DNA from: Siderastrea radians
Lineage: Eukaryota > Cnidaria > Anthozoa > Scleractinia > Rhizangiidae
Direction of reading: 5' to 3'
NCBI GenBank assembly: GCA_964017195.1
Contig: OZ024891.1
Location: 5,836,994-5,900,993, forward strand
Length of the DNA: 64,000 nucleotides
Below the pieces are notes generated by a model, which was not told the DNA's origin, made no database searches, and saw nothing but the letters and a program-made list of their open reading frames with translations. The translations under genes and the position numbers were made by a program. Positions 1 to 12,039 of this stretch are shown here, piece after piece. Positions within the stretch are counted from its first letter, which is position 1. The number at the start of each line of letters is the position of its first letter.

Positions 1-835
1 TCATGCAGAAACACCTGTTATAGCTGAAGCTATAACATCAAAGTTTTGACCGTTTGTTTTATGGACGGGACATCGATCTGGGCCCACATCCAGCCTTACA
101 GCATTTTGCTGTTCATTCGCGAAAAGCACTCAAGTATCGATAGATTCGTAGGGTCGGTGGGGGGACCTCAGAAACATCGCTAACCCCGATACATGAAGTA
201 ATAGCATCAAAGCTTTCACCGTTTGATTCATAGCATGGACGGGAGGTTGAATAGAGTCCATTTCTAGCGTACAAAGGACCGTGAACGAAAATGCAGCTGG
301 CATACGCAGGAACTGTAAAAGATCTGATCAGCTAAAAATAAACATACAGTACTGTAAGCAAGTCTTCTTACTGCGTAGAAAACGTAACACGACAGTGACA
401 TGATAGAGTTAAACTAGTCGGAAAAACGGGCCGGAGTCACGCAACGCTGGAGCGTTGCGTGACTCCGGCCCGGGCGGCTGCGAAGGAGACTAGAGTTAAA
501 CCGAAAGTTTAAATGCAACTGTGAACAGCTGTTTCACTGTTATTGCTGCTCTTCAACACAGTGTAGCAACAAGTCACCGTCGAGTGACTAACCTGTGTTT
601 TGCTGTGACGGATAGCTTCCATAGGCCAAGCCACCGTAACAATTCTCACAACGTTACAACCTCGACCCCTTTGGTTCAGAAGAAATAAAACGCATGTTAA
701 AATTAGAAAAGGGAAACTTGAAGCTAAGATTAATAACATGTCGATCCGTTCAAGGGTTTCATCTCCAACGTAACGATACTTTTCACAAATATATGGATTG
801 AACATGGAATGTCTAGTAGCAAAGTACGAAAACAA
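1..835 (-). pseudogene. Diverged relic of the Cys-rich/PPxY transmembrane family (copy 0)
   Basis: On the minus strand, 835 to 509 reads as a membrane-proximal part: a YICE motif, then V..ET, then a hydrophobic run MLLILASSFPFLILTCVLFL, then RGRGC. The intact family member has YICENDHCVSNET, a membrane span and RGRNC in the same order. Downstream on the same strand (about 285 to 1) the DNA still encodes tail-like pieces, EMDSIQPPVH and RPYESIDT, followed by a stop and a second partial unit. No clean cysteine-rich exon is visible above 835. I read this as an old, decayed member of the array found at 17-64 kb. The alignment was made by eye, so the call is moderate. Confidence 0.45.
428..471. 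repeat. Perfect 21-bp inverted repeat with 2-nt loop
   Basis: The arm at 428-448 begins GGGCCGGAGTCACGCAACG and is exactly complementary to 451-471, with GG between. It lies in the spacer between the tail and membrane parts of the relic family copy. It is GC-rich in an AT-rich setting. It could be a small foldback insertion; no target duplication was identified. Confidence 0.9.
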
Positions 836-1410
836 AAACGGCGGACGCTAAACAGCAACCGGCCAGGCGATTAACAGACCTCTCTCCACCGTTTTTGCCG
901 GGTCCGAACAGTGGGCCCGAAGAAGACAAAGCGAAGGGCGTAAGTCCTCATATGCAAACCGAGAAGCATCGAAGTTTATCTGTCAGATAAACATTTTTTC
1001 GGGGGGGGGGGGGAATGCCCTGAACGCAGAAAGTGCAAGCGTAAAATTTTAGGAGGGCGAGAGAGGGAGCCCGTTCGCGAGGTTACTGTTAAACCATCTA
1101 TCAGTACATACGCTTTGAACGTTGCAAAGCTAAAGTGAGCCCCGCAGAATGCATTTGGAATGCTGCTAACGCATGCCGAAGACAAGTGCAAAGACAGGGC
1201 GGCCACCGATTACTCTCCCGTTTTCACCCAATTCCTTCGAAAAATTAGGACACTGGCTTTGCTGATTTTCCGCAAAGAATAACAAGGCTGAGTGAAAAAT
1301 CGATCTTTGAAATAGAAGTCGGAGGCCAATGTCAGGAAACACTGATAAGTCTTTTCGGGAGAATCCCTTCGTAAAATGACCAACCTTTGAAAATACTGAG
1401 CAATTTGACT
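836..1410. other. Intergenic stretch, no gene recognised
   Basis: Only short open frames without recognisable features. A run of G residues lies at about 1001-1013. The stretch separates the relic family copy from the 3' side of the kinase gene. Confidence 0.5.
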
Positions 1411-1416
1411 TTTATT
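1411..1416 (-). terminator. Candidate polyadenylation signal of the kinase gene
   Basis: TTTATT on the plus strand is AATAAA on the minus strand, about 395 bases beyond the kinase stop codon. This is the clearest hexamer I saw downstream. No transcript evidence is available, so the 3' UTR length is an inference. Confidence 0.4.
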
Positions 1417-1810
1417 ATTTCACACTAAATCACTCTTTGTGAAAAGATCACTTGCATATTTTTCACACCACTTTTTATAACAAAAATTGAACTGCAATCT
1501 TCTCGGTCATTTTAGGTTCCACAACTCTGACAACTGACTTGCTAACCGTTATAGCGGTAGTCGTTTTCAGTCAGATAATAACCTTAATGAACAAGGCTGC
1601 CATTACTCGAAGTTTAGTAAAGTTTCTACCGTGTCCCACAGTTTGTCGGTCAAAAAGTACTTTTGCAGTGAAATTTCGGCCGGCGAGCAAGATACAAAAA
1701 AGACAAAAAGTCAAAGTCTGATAAGTCAGTATAGTTTTAAAAATGCATTGTATCCAATAAATGTTACACATAGTGCAATTGCTTATCAGCCAGTAACACT
1801 CAAGAGTTCT

Positions 1811-4800
1811 TCAAGTCGAATATTCCATTTCGATCAGCTTGTTCACGCCGTCAATCATAAACTGGACGAGTTGGACCTCCGAATAACCGAGTCGGTACTT
1901 GTTGGAGATATCATAAATGGCACCCGAGGAGTCAGAATGCTCTCCATAGAGACCTCGGACTTGCAGGTGGTGCTCCTTTGCCCATTCTTTTAGACCATCC
2001 TCTCCCATTTTGCCCACCACTTTCTGCAGTTGAATCAGCACTCCTCCTCTGAGACCCGTCCCCAGGTTGGTTGGACAGCACGTGATCATACCAAGGTGTT
2101 CTGTCATCTGAAAGGTACGGCCGTCAATTTCCAGGATTAGCTTCTCGATTGTATTTACAGCTTTCACGAGGGTTGCAAATACAGATCTGGCATCGCCACC
2201 TTGCTGCATGGAAATCACCCGGATATGATCACCTTCGTTCACCCAAACGGCAAAGGTCTTGTTCTGGTTGAGGTAGATACCTCGACCATGCGGCCACCAT
2301 CGGTGGTACCCACTGTCGGCTTGCATCTTGTCATTGCCCTTGAAAAGCAAGTGCTCTCTCACAAGTTGCTCCCGTTCTTCTTCAGTGATCTTCACTAATG
2401 AGTAATAAGTTCCTGCCAGATCTCCTTCCAGTTTATCAAAGACTTTCAACATCAAAGCTTCTATCGCTAACTTTTCATCTTTGGTATTTTGCCCGGGAGC
2501 AAGATTAAAGCCAGAGATGTTCCTAGCCACTCTGATTCTAGTGGATATGATCTTAGTTGGGTCACTGATGTTCCCTTTGAGATGCTCAGCGTCCATATCA
2601 GTTGTGTGCTTGTCAACTGGCTTAAAACCACGATGGTACTCTTCGATAATGGGATCAAAGAACTCAGCGAAGACGGTGTACGAGTCGGTATCCCCGGCGT
2701 GGCACCCCATCAGCGACTTCTCCTTGTTTCTGACGCCGGAATTCACAGCACGTGCAATGGTAAATCCCGTGGAAGTTTTCTTGTCCTTCAGCCTCTCAAA
2801 GACTTCTCTTGTGAGGTATTTGGACATCAAAGAGTGTGCCCCCGATAAATCGGGATAGCTGTTTTGCTCGAGATCTGGGTCAAGCTGTACTTCATTTTGC
2901 TCTGCCAAATTTATGTCATCTCCCAACTTCATGGAAGTGTCCTGGACAATTTTTTTTGGCTTTGTATCACCCATTCTGAAGAATATCAAAGACACACAAG
3001 GCACACTAAGTCTTAAAACCAAATGAAATACTACACAATAGTCCGTAGCACACAAATAGGTATATTTGGCTGTGCAAAAATACCTCTGTATTGGGAGGCA
3101 CTGTCCTTATTAACAAATGTTTGAAATTCAGCAACACAGAAAGATAAGGAGAAAACTGACTTAATTCTCCCTCGGTTCAAAAAACACAGTTGCCTTCCAG
3201 ATAGTGTAATAACGATCAATGTTGGTCAGGGGTTTTGCGTATGTGGTATAATAGGGTAGACAGCATTTTTGAAGGGAAAACTCGTATTCGGTTTGTCGTT
3301 TATTTTGTTTTAAACGATAGTATGTCCCTCTGTGTTTTGGGAAACATTTTGAGTAAATCGAGTAATTCATTTAAGGTATATTGGTAGACCCCTATACCCT
3401 CCCCCTGGCCGACTCTGTATAATATAAGTTTTAATTTTTAAACACAAATGCCGGAGTTAATTAATATTTCACACTAAATGGTGAGCTTATGCTTTAAGGA
3501 AACTAGTTGCTTTTTGGAGGATAAAAACTGTACTTGAAATTGTTTTTGTTTAAATGTCTACATAAAAATTTGCCGACAACCTTAATCAGTAATTTTGCAG
3601 TATAACGAGCAAGGGGTTTGATGCTAGGATATACAGTATCTAATGATGTAATTCTGCACCCTGGTCTGCACGTTGTCCACAGTTCTGAAGCCTTGACTCT
3701 GGCTATGTAAATTAGCATAACTCATACAGAGCGAAAACCTCACAAACACAAACTCTGAGGTTTGGCAAATAACTTCCAAATTTCGTCGCGCTAGCCAGTT
3801 TTAGATTAGTGCATTTCAACCATTTTAGAAGACCAAAATTTTAGCGAATGCTTCAATCAATCTTCAGACAATCGCTTCAGCTCCGTCATTCAAGAGGGTA
3901 ATTCCACGGCGCTCGATTTCATTTCACGAATCGAGTTTCGAGATCCTATCGAATGGAGAGTATCGACTGATGACAGACCAAGTTATCTCAAAGCTTACCT
4001 TTAAACAATTCGAAAACCAAACCTGGACTATTCGGTAAAATAGAAATAAGTTAGGTTTCGGGCTTTTGATCTTCGTTTGTGTGTAGCGGCCAGTGGTATA
4101 TTCAAATTTTATATGCTAATCAATTCTAATATTGATTGCAAATAACCATTGATAGAGTCAATCTATTGCCACATTTGCATTCACTCCCTAATAACTGACC
4201 TAATGCAAGAAATGCATATCACCGTGTCTGTACTAAACACGCGCAAGGCAGAAAAAATCCATCCGAAGATGATTTGTTAAAATCCTTCCTTTAAAACGGA
4301 TCAACAAAAGATTAATATTATACAAATATATGCAAAGGGCAGTTAGTCGAAAAATGGAAAAAGCTAAGTAGAGAATATCGAACCATTTGGTCGCCGACCC
4401 CCTTACTTAACTTGCGCTGCAATTATTTACCAAAATGTTCTGCGAGAAAAAAACTCGCAAAATCACAATAAATGTAGCACAAAGTTTTGTTAATTTTTCC
4501 AAGTTTGTTGTGACACAAGCTTGTTACCAGGCCAACTGGTGACCTGATACTAAGTGACCGCATTTGGGACCTTCAATATACTTAGCTCAATTGTCGTGAC
4601 AGAAATGTATACAGAATAAAATTTTTAGCTTCATTTGCTTGATAATTTCTAAAATGGGTATTGGAAAAAGCTGCAAACCGCCAGTTTTCTTATTTTTTGT
4701 AACTTGACTTAAAGTAGAACTGATTCGTACGAAATTTCGCAGCTTTCAATTCTGACAAAATACTCATAAAGCGTTACACATTAAAGCGTTAATTTTAGTT

Positions 4801-5279
4801 GCATTCCGTCTTAAAACACAGTGTAACTAACGTTTGAAAAGCTCGAAGTTTTCCTCCGTTCATGAAAATCTTACGCACATCGACCGCGACGCATGCACAT
4901 CGACCGCGACCAACACGCTCATAAACCTGGGTCATAATGTCCTTCTCGGAGCTTTTTCGATGTTTCGACAGCTTTGATTAGGTGTTTTACAGAGTACTAT
5001 ATTGCTTATCTATAAAAAATAAATTAGCTTTAACTACCGGCTTTTGGCGATCATGTAAACAGCTCAAAAATAACAATGGAAAGATAACAACAAACGAACA
5101 ACACTTCTGTAAACTTACGGAGGAACTTCACTCTGTTGTTGGCAGTTGGTCGCTGACGGCGCAACTTGCGCTTGTTGTTGGCTGTCGTTCGCCGGTTCGG
5201 CCGAAGCAGTAGCTGCTGCGTTTGGAGGATTCGAGGCCTGTTGTTGGCTAGGCTTGGATTTCGACGGAAAAAGCCCCAT
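1811..5279 (-). CDS. Phosphagen (guanidino) kinase, creatine-kinase-like, two exons, atypical active site
   Basis: Coding exons are 5279-5119 and 2975-1811. The first (53 codons plus 2 bases) starts MGLFPSKSK, a plausible N-myristoylation start, is rich in Q/A/P, and ends at a GTAAGT donor. The acceptor TTCTTCAG at 2976 joins it in the same frame, giving SEVPP-MGDTKPKK and a total of 441 residues. The large exon holds a complete ATP:guanido phosphotransferase: MGCHAGDTDSY and GFKPVDKHTTDMD in the N-domain, ISTRIRVAR (phosphate-binding arginines), HRWWPHGRGI, DHIRVISMQQGGD, CCPTNLGTGLRGGV (reactive-cysteine region, creatine-kinase style) and GEHSDSSGAIYDISN (more arginine-kinase style). The family transfers phosphate between ATP and a guanidino compound as an energy buffer. 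Oddity: the catalytic NEEDH motif reads NEGDH, with Gly at 2233-2231. The substrate cannot be assigned. The start at 5279 has G at -3 and +4. A start at 2974 is possible if the first exon is skipped. Confidence 0.88.
2976..5118 (-). other. Intron of the phosphagen kinase gene
   Basis: The 2143-bp intron is inferred from a GTAAGT donor at 5118-5113 and a pyrimidine-rich AG acceptor at 2977-2976; joining them preserves the reading frame. It holds no convincing gene. A 16-bp direct repeat GCACATCGACCGCGAC lies at 4875-4890 and 4895-4910. Confidence 0.75.
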
Positions 5280-8198
5280 TACGAATTGAAAACGACGCGT
5301 AAATTTGCATATGTAGACCCGTCCAACAATAAAACAACCCAACGCGGTCAGCCATGGAAAGTAAATCCCTGTAATTGTTGACCCCACTCACGTGTCAAAT
5401 TCTTTTGTTTGCTAGCGTACAATTAACAAGCGTCTAGCCAGCTCGAAAAACAATGAAAAGTATGATTTGCTGCGAAAACTATTCAGTTTATTTTATGAAA
5501 CGAGACGAGATTTAAAGGTCGAGAACTTTAGGTCATTGGAAGGGGCTAAAGCCACCAGAACGATACTTTATATATCATGTACAATCTTTTCATAATTGTA
5601 TTTCTATCGTTCAGTAGTTGTACTTTTTACTAATTAACAAGTTACAGTTATGTGATCTACAGAATTTGACAAACGATGCAATATTTTTCATGTTTTAAAA
5701 TGCGCAATCGCGGTGGCCCCTAATAGGAAGGTATTTTTCCTGTTTGTGGCCATATGGGATTTGTTACTCGTACCTAGGGCTGTTAAAATCCAAAAAGAAA
5801 ATGGGGGGTCACCGTGCATTTTTCATAGATAACTAGGCCCAAATATGGTGAAAAAGTGCTGATTGAACATTTTTTAAAAATTAGGGAAAAAAACTTTTTA
5901 AAATAAAAGATAGCCATTATTCGACTTAAGCAGGAGATGAAGATGTTCAAACTGATAGGCGCTTTGTAATGAATAACAAAGATCCAATTCTCAACATGCT
6001 GCCGAATTCTATATGCGAATTTCCTGTTCTTGGCGGGCATTATTTGACCCAGTAGATTGGAACGTTTTGTAAAATAACTTTTGACAGACGATTTTTCTTC
6101 TGAAAAAAATATTTCACAATACCTAACAGTTGTCCTGCTTTTGATTGATTACATAAAAACGAGAGGTAACCGTGCATTTTAAAAAGTTAACTTTACTTTT
6201 TCCTAACTCACGCACGACATGTTTGCCATCAGTGACGCTTTTCTTGACGCTCTCCTCCCCGGTGGGGAATAAAATGTAAGTCGAAGTGATGGATGCTGGG
6301 AATCGAAGATGGCGGAGGGGAATCATGGCCGAAAGGATGCGGCAAAGCAAAATCCCCGTAAAACTTCGATTGATTTTATCTCTGCCAACTGTATGGGGAT
6401 TTTACAATTGCCTTATCAAAGAACATGCTATAACGGAGTGCCGTTAGGCGATTTCATTGTTCAATGAATGTTGTGCAGCGAGAATCTTAATTGTTGTTTA
6501 TGTGCTTGGAAGTTCTAGAAGGCTACTGCAAATTGTCAGTGGGGTCAGACCAAGCCTGTAATATATACATAGTCAGAGTTAGGCTAGCTAGCCTAACCCC
6601 GGAGCTCCCATAAATAAGCTGGTGTTCGTTTCTCAAAAAACCCTAAAAACTCTTCGGGCCCAAAAATTTTGTTCGTTCGTTTCGGAAAATATCTGTTCGG
6701 AAGGCCCAAAATCGCTTGAGATATTCGAATTTAATTGCAGGGAAAGCTAGAGATCTCTTTGGCGAAACATTACCTCGGACTTTCGCAACAAGAGGACTGA
6801 TTCGTTCCTATTGTTTTCGTAGGGACAAATACGTCGTTTAGAGGGCAAAATAAAGCCAGCTAGCATTTTCGGAGAGCCATCAGCAGCTCGGAAATTCGGC
6901 GGATAGGATTCTGTTTCCGAAAATTTTCTGCCGCCTAAATTTTCAGCTAAAAACGCCGAACAGATCAGTCTGTATTAGCTTACACAAATATGCCTTCAAA
7001 AAGCTCTGAAACAATATAAGAAAGCTAAAAATGATATTTCAAGTATTTTGCTAAACATTTCTCGTTGGGTGCACCTAAATAAAACTTATCGTTTTGGTTT
7101 TTTCATCCTGTTCGGATCTTGACAAGTAACACGAAATGCCACTAAATCAGAATCTGTAGCTCTGAAGCGACTGACTAACCTAGCTGTAATCCAAAGCTGA
7201 AATTTCTTGTCAAGTTTTCGATTTGTTGCTTCTCATTCCGCTAGATCGCTCAGTGGAGTTATCAAAATCGGCTACTCGTCTACGTCAGCAGGTCAACCCG
7301 ATTTCATTCCATCGGTTGCTGCAGTTTATAACAGCTATCGACATTTTACCAGACCGAGAGGAGGAAGGTTTTCTTTTAATATTCCATAGACTGTCGGGCG
7401 GGGAAGTTAGGTGCCGTTTTTGTTTTTCTTTCAAGAAGTTGCTTCACAATTTGTTTACGCTTTTGACTCTTTCTAATCTCTTACGAACAAATTTCAAATG
7501 GAAAGATTTTTCATCAGATGTAAGCCTTAGATACGTTTTCTTTCCCTCTGCTAAGAAAATGCCACACGTGGAAATGACAACATGTTAGTACCTTAAAAAT
7601 AGGAGTGATTATTTCACTGCAAAAGATCTGAAATACAATACTGCTCAAGTGTCTGAAACTTTCGGTTTTTGCGTTAGGTGAGACATGGTTTCAATCTAAA
7701 CAAGTAGTTTGCTTCAACTTTGTCCTCTAGACAGTGTCTTTTTACGACTTTCATTTTGAAACACTGTTTGAAAAGCATTCTAAAAGAGAGAGAGGAAGGC
7801 CATGCCATCATAAAACTTCGTACTTTTCTACTAATGTAAAAACGAATTTCTTACTGATTCGCATGCTTCCTGCTGGCTGTTAAGTTCTGTCAACCATCAA
7901 ACAACTTTGCTAAAATAAATAGTATTGCTACCGGCGGCATCTGGCATCTGGCAGTTTACCGGCAAAAATTACCCAAAAAAGGTTTTTGGAAGCTTCCAAG
8001 CACATGTAAATTATGGAGGAAAATGGCACAAGTGTTATTCGGCAAGCAGTTTTAACTCGCGATCAGTTGTTGTATTATTTTGTTTCAAAGATTTCAAAAA
8101 TTACTCGGAAGCAATTCCATTCGATCATTCACTTTAACATCGTAAGAATATCATTTTCAAGATAGGAAGTCTCTCGATTAAACAATTCTTATAATATG
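5280..8198. other. Upstream/intergenic region with diffuse repeats
   Basis: The promoter of the kinase should lie at its left end. About 5800-6180 contains two short motifs (GGGGTCACCGTGCA and GTAACCGTGCA) that also occur inside a TTAA-flanked element at 40809-41458, so part of this stretch is probably an old repeat. The longest open frame (7223-7588, plus) has no recognisable domain and is not called. Confidence 0.45.
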
Positions 8199-8200
8199 TA

Positions 8201-8615
8201 AGGGACCATCGACATATTCACAAGTTCCACGTTTAACATCCACTGGACGTTAAGGTCAGACCCCCTCCCCCCCTCCTCCTTAACGTCCACTTAGAATTTC
8301 GCAATCCACGTTTTTCTAGAACCGATGAATTTAGGTTTGTAAAATTTAGCAAGCGCGTGGTCCTTCTGCGCCATCTTTATAAGTGACAAACTATGTAGTC
8401 ACAGCGGCACCAAGTTTGTTCTCATTTTCTTCTGTGGTACGTTTTTCTCTTCATGTTCTGTTATCAACATAAGTAAAATGTGTTTTCTCAACGCGTTACA
8501 TTGGTTTTGTCCTAGAATCCCCACTTTAACGTCCAAATCTTGACTTTCCTCCCCCCCCCCCCCTAAACGTCCAGTGGACGTTAAGCGGGGAACTTGTGAA
8601 TATGTCGACGGCCCT
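8201..8615. mobile_element. MITE with about 50-bp terminal inverted repeats, TA target site
   Basis: The left end AGGGACCATCGACATATTCA at 8201 matches the reverse complement of the right end (AGGGCCGTCGACATATTCAC, ending at 8615). The similarity runs on for about 50 bases, through the ACATCCACTGGACGTT region. TA flanks both ends (8199-8200 and 8616-8617). There is no open frame inside. The TA target suggests mobilisation by a Tc1/mariner-type transposase; that is family knowledge, not seen here. Confidence 0.8.
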
Positions 8616-8904
8616 TAAATCCACAATCAAATTGGTAATTTTCTTTACTGTGGAAGTAGAAGCGAAGTACTTGAGAATTTAACCGAAAGGTTGACGCTCT
8701 CGTGGTCTTTTCAGAAGGTCGCTTTCCAGATACCCTCTGAAAAACAATTAATGCAAGTCTGTTCAGCTACCACGCCGAGATCCACTATTTGTCCTTTCCT
8801 CTTTAGGGTCTTACAGGCTGTGCCTTTTGAAATATTGGTAAAATATATACAGTTTCCCTACCGTTGAATCAGCATTGCTTTTTTATCGTACTTGGTTCAT
8901 AAAT

Positions 8905-8905
8905 C

Positions 8906-8937
<32 letters not shown>
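8905..8937. repeat. (AAT)n microsatellite
   Basis: About eleven AAT units, directly followed by a dispersed-repeat-like sequence (ACTTATATAGCGC onward). Confidence 0.95.
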
Positions 8938-8939
<2 letters not shown>

Positions 8940-9265
8940 CTTATATAGCGCAAATTAACAAATGCGCTTTACTGACTGAGATATTAAAATGAAAGCGGTA
9001 AAAAATAAAAGTTATGTTATAAAAATTACAATAAAAAGTACAATTAAAAGATAAAAATAATATCACCAATAATCTAATCTTGATAAAAACTACTAAATCT
9101 TATCCTACATTAAAGACAATTCTAAAAAGCAATTCTAAAAAGATGAGTTTTAAGGCTAGATTTAAAATTTATAAAATTGTCCATGTTCCGTAAATGTGCA
9201 GGAAGCTTGTTCCAAAGGGCAGCAGAGAAGCGAAATTCTAGGGAATTTTCAGGCGGCGTGGAGTG
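8938..9265. repeat. Probable dispersed repeat abutting the AAT tract
   Basis: The segment begins ACTTATATAGCGCAAATTAA and later holds GAAGCTTGTTCCAAAGGGCA. This layout (microsatellite, TATATAGCGC motif, then a TTCCAAAGG block) is familiar from invertebrate short repeats. There is no second copy in the window to confirm it. Confidence 0.4.
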
Positions 9266-12039
9266 CCAGCTTCCTTTCCCTGGGCTGTTATGAATGGTTC
9301 TCTACCTTGAATCGAACTTGATTCGGGCTCGAATGTGACTCGTGCTATGGCGCTCAAAACATCAACAGTCTAATATACGTAACTTACCTAGAATGGTAAG
9401 TAAACGTTTTATCGTCAAAGCCTCCGCAGAGTCTCTTTCGCTAGCGTCTCCAATAGATAACTAAATCTATCTGCTTACGTCATAGCTACAAATGAAAAAT
9501 TCACCTTCAAACTCTTCAACAAAGTTAATCTGACGAAAGAAATGTCGCGTATATGACTGAGTTGCTTTGAGAACTTTCTCGCTTATTAAATGACCTCTCA
9601 ATGAACTCTATCGACACAGTGAAATTAAATGATATTACCCACGAATGTCAAATATTTCAGAAATTGATTAACTGATAAAATCGGTGACTTTACCTCAAGA
9701 AACAAATAGAGGTTACTTGCAATCTAAAACCTCTAAACCTGTGTTTATAAAGATCGGTGTTTACTGTTCACAGCTATTAAACCAGTAGACTCAACAATAT
9801 CGTCCTTCCTATGCTTTACATCATCACAAAACTCAAGAATGGAGTTTGTCATCGCCTTCGCAATCGGTTGAGGTCGAAGCACTATGTAACCACAACTAAC
9901 AATACTCTCCATGACTCATAGACGATCTCGCACGCTAAACAAAAGGGCATTTCAATCTCCCTTTCTATGTCATTTATGACAACGTGCACAAAGCAACACA
10001 ACATACAAAACTATTTTTATGCCGACATATTGACAACCTGCACAACTCCAAAGTTCTCACTAGCCTTTGTAAACACTGCCCCTTAGAAACGAAATCTCCT
10101 AAAAAAACAGCGAAATAAACAATTCAACAATTACCTTTACTCAACTTCAATACACCGCGAAACTCAAAACAACAAAATTACACTTCACACTTTCAATCTC
10201 GTAAAATACACGTCATTATAACGAGCCTGATTATTTAGAGCCCGCGCAGAGACTAAGTCTACTGACTACCGCCAATTCAGCCTGATGTGCTTTGTATTTC
10301 ATTAGACAGCAGCGACGTTTGAGACGTCGCACCGCCTAATTAGGAGAATACGTACGCGTACTGTTTCATACATTGCTAGTACTAGTATAGATAGCAGATT
10401 ATAAACAATATTGAAAAAGAGGTACTTGATCGTGACCCTTGTGTCTAAACGATCTTGCACTTTATCTGCCGCGTTTAACGCCGAAAATCTCAGGTGCGCC
10501 AGATTGCGACGCGGCGCGAAAGTGTTCAGCCAAGAGCCTTGACAATGTAGCCAATCTACTGTGAGAAATGAACTTCATGCTCTTAGTGCACTATTCAGGC
10601 ACCAAATTAAACCACTCAGGACAGGGACAAAAATGTACTCAGTGTTACATGCGTCACTATCTAGAGAAAACATGCTTTGTAAGTCACGCACAAAGTAATA
10701 TGTTATTTTAAATAATATGTTTATATTTTAAGTCTTGAATTTCGATTTATCGAGTTAGTATCAGTTTGCAAAACACCAGAAATCAGTTTAAAATAACCTT
10801 TCAGTACGATCAGACCGCATAAAGCTGGTTGTATGGTTGTTTTGACCTTTTCTTAGGTTAGCAGTGGTTTACAAGAAATGAGATTAAAAACAAGCATTGG
10901 TTGTTCAACCCCTTTACTAAAGGAAGAAACGCCTTAAACCTACCACATTCGCTTGACTTATAAAGTACTGACGGGAAAAAAACGAAAGACGATGGTAGAG
11001 TTGCACTGCCCGTATTAGCCTACGTTGGCTCTCCCTCGTTGAGCGGTTTCAACTCTAGACATTTTATTGAAACTAAAACTGTTTTAAAACTATCCTCTCC
11101 ATGTTCCAGATGTTCTTTGACTGATACAATTTATTGCAGTGTAGCAAGTTAAAACTACCGTATGCGATGAGTATTTAAATCAGTACACTCGAATGACGTT
11201 GTTCTAGTTGAACTGAGCCAGAACAAAACCATTTTCTCAACCACTCGATTTCTCGAACACTGCTTATGGAAATTCGATCACTTCTCTGAAGGCAATTAGC
11301 ACAGGAAATAAAAAAAACCTGGTGTCTTTTGACAAGATTAAAAGTGTACGATTTTTATATTACGGTAAGTGAAATATATTAAGTTTGCTTGTTTTAGTTG
11401 CAACATACCTGAATTTAAGCCACACACTCTTAAAACCGTCCTTTCCAGGCCGAAGTGACACGGGAAGGGTGAAATGTTAACCTCAAACTGCGCTTTTATC
11501 TACTCACGAAACCTACCTGTAGTTCTTTATTCTTTTGTTTCACAGCTCTGTGGTTTTGTTTGCAAAGCGAGTCGTTTAATAAATTGCGCGCTTTGTATGT
11601 TTCTTCTTACAAACGGCCATTAAGTGGGCTTTACGTCCACAAAAAGTTTTTTCCACTCAGGATAATTCCGAAAGCACAACAGATACCGAAATGTATTGAC
11701 TGCTGTGACTCGTCAGTATGCATGAAATGTAAAAACGCTTAATTTTTAAGAAATACAGTACAACATGGTGCGTGTTAAATGGAGCGTAAACCTCTGCTTT
11801 TTGCTCAGGCCGATTTGTCAATGTTTTTAGCAGAAAATGTCATGCTGGCGAACCAACGTTCCAAATCGTCCGTCTTTGGCTCCTTTTGCACGAGCGCTTT
11901 TGAATGGGTTGGAAGATCTTTGTAAACAGGTAAAGTTCTTGGGATCGATAACTGATTTTTTTTTCGGGAGGGGGGGGGGGTCTGTGCATTTCATACCCCT
12001 CTGACCAAGTTTCCCTCTACTTCCACCCTATGCCGTTCC
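9266..12039. other. Gene-poor stretch
   Basis: No open frame with recognisable features on either strand. It contains the dispersed repeat copy at 10214-10345 and otherwise AT-rich unique-looking sequence. Confidence 0.5.
10214..10345 (-). repeat. Inverted, diverged copy of the repeat upstream of two family genes
   Basis: The reverse complement reads TTAGGCGGTGC, then AGTCAGTAGACTT, then GCGCGGGCTCTAAATAATCA, then GGCTCGTTATAATGA. The same ordered blocks occur on the plus strand at about 33255-33362 and 49612-49724, beyond the 5' ends of family copies C and F. Confidence 0.7.

Noticed and set aside
976..1206. 76-codon minus-strand frame as the missing cysteine domain of relic copy 0
   Set aside because: The cysteine spacing and flanking motifs do not match the family ectodomain.
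2966..2974. MGDTKPKK at 2974 as an N-myristoylation site
   Set aside because: Asp at position 3 and Pro at position 6 are unfavourable; MGLFPSKS in the upstream exon fits the motif better.
3031..3055. Upstream in-frame extension of the kinase frame as an N-terminal segment
   Set aside because: It begins with a TTG codon, and a good splice acceptor at 2976 joins instead to an in-frame first exon at 5119-5279.
7223..7588. 121-codon plus-strand frame as a gene
   Set aside because: No domain, no splice-site support, ordinary composition for intergenic DNA; also starts within another overlapping frame.
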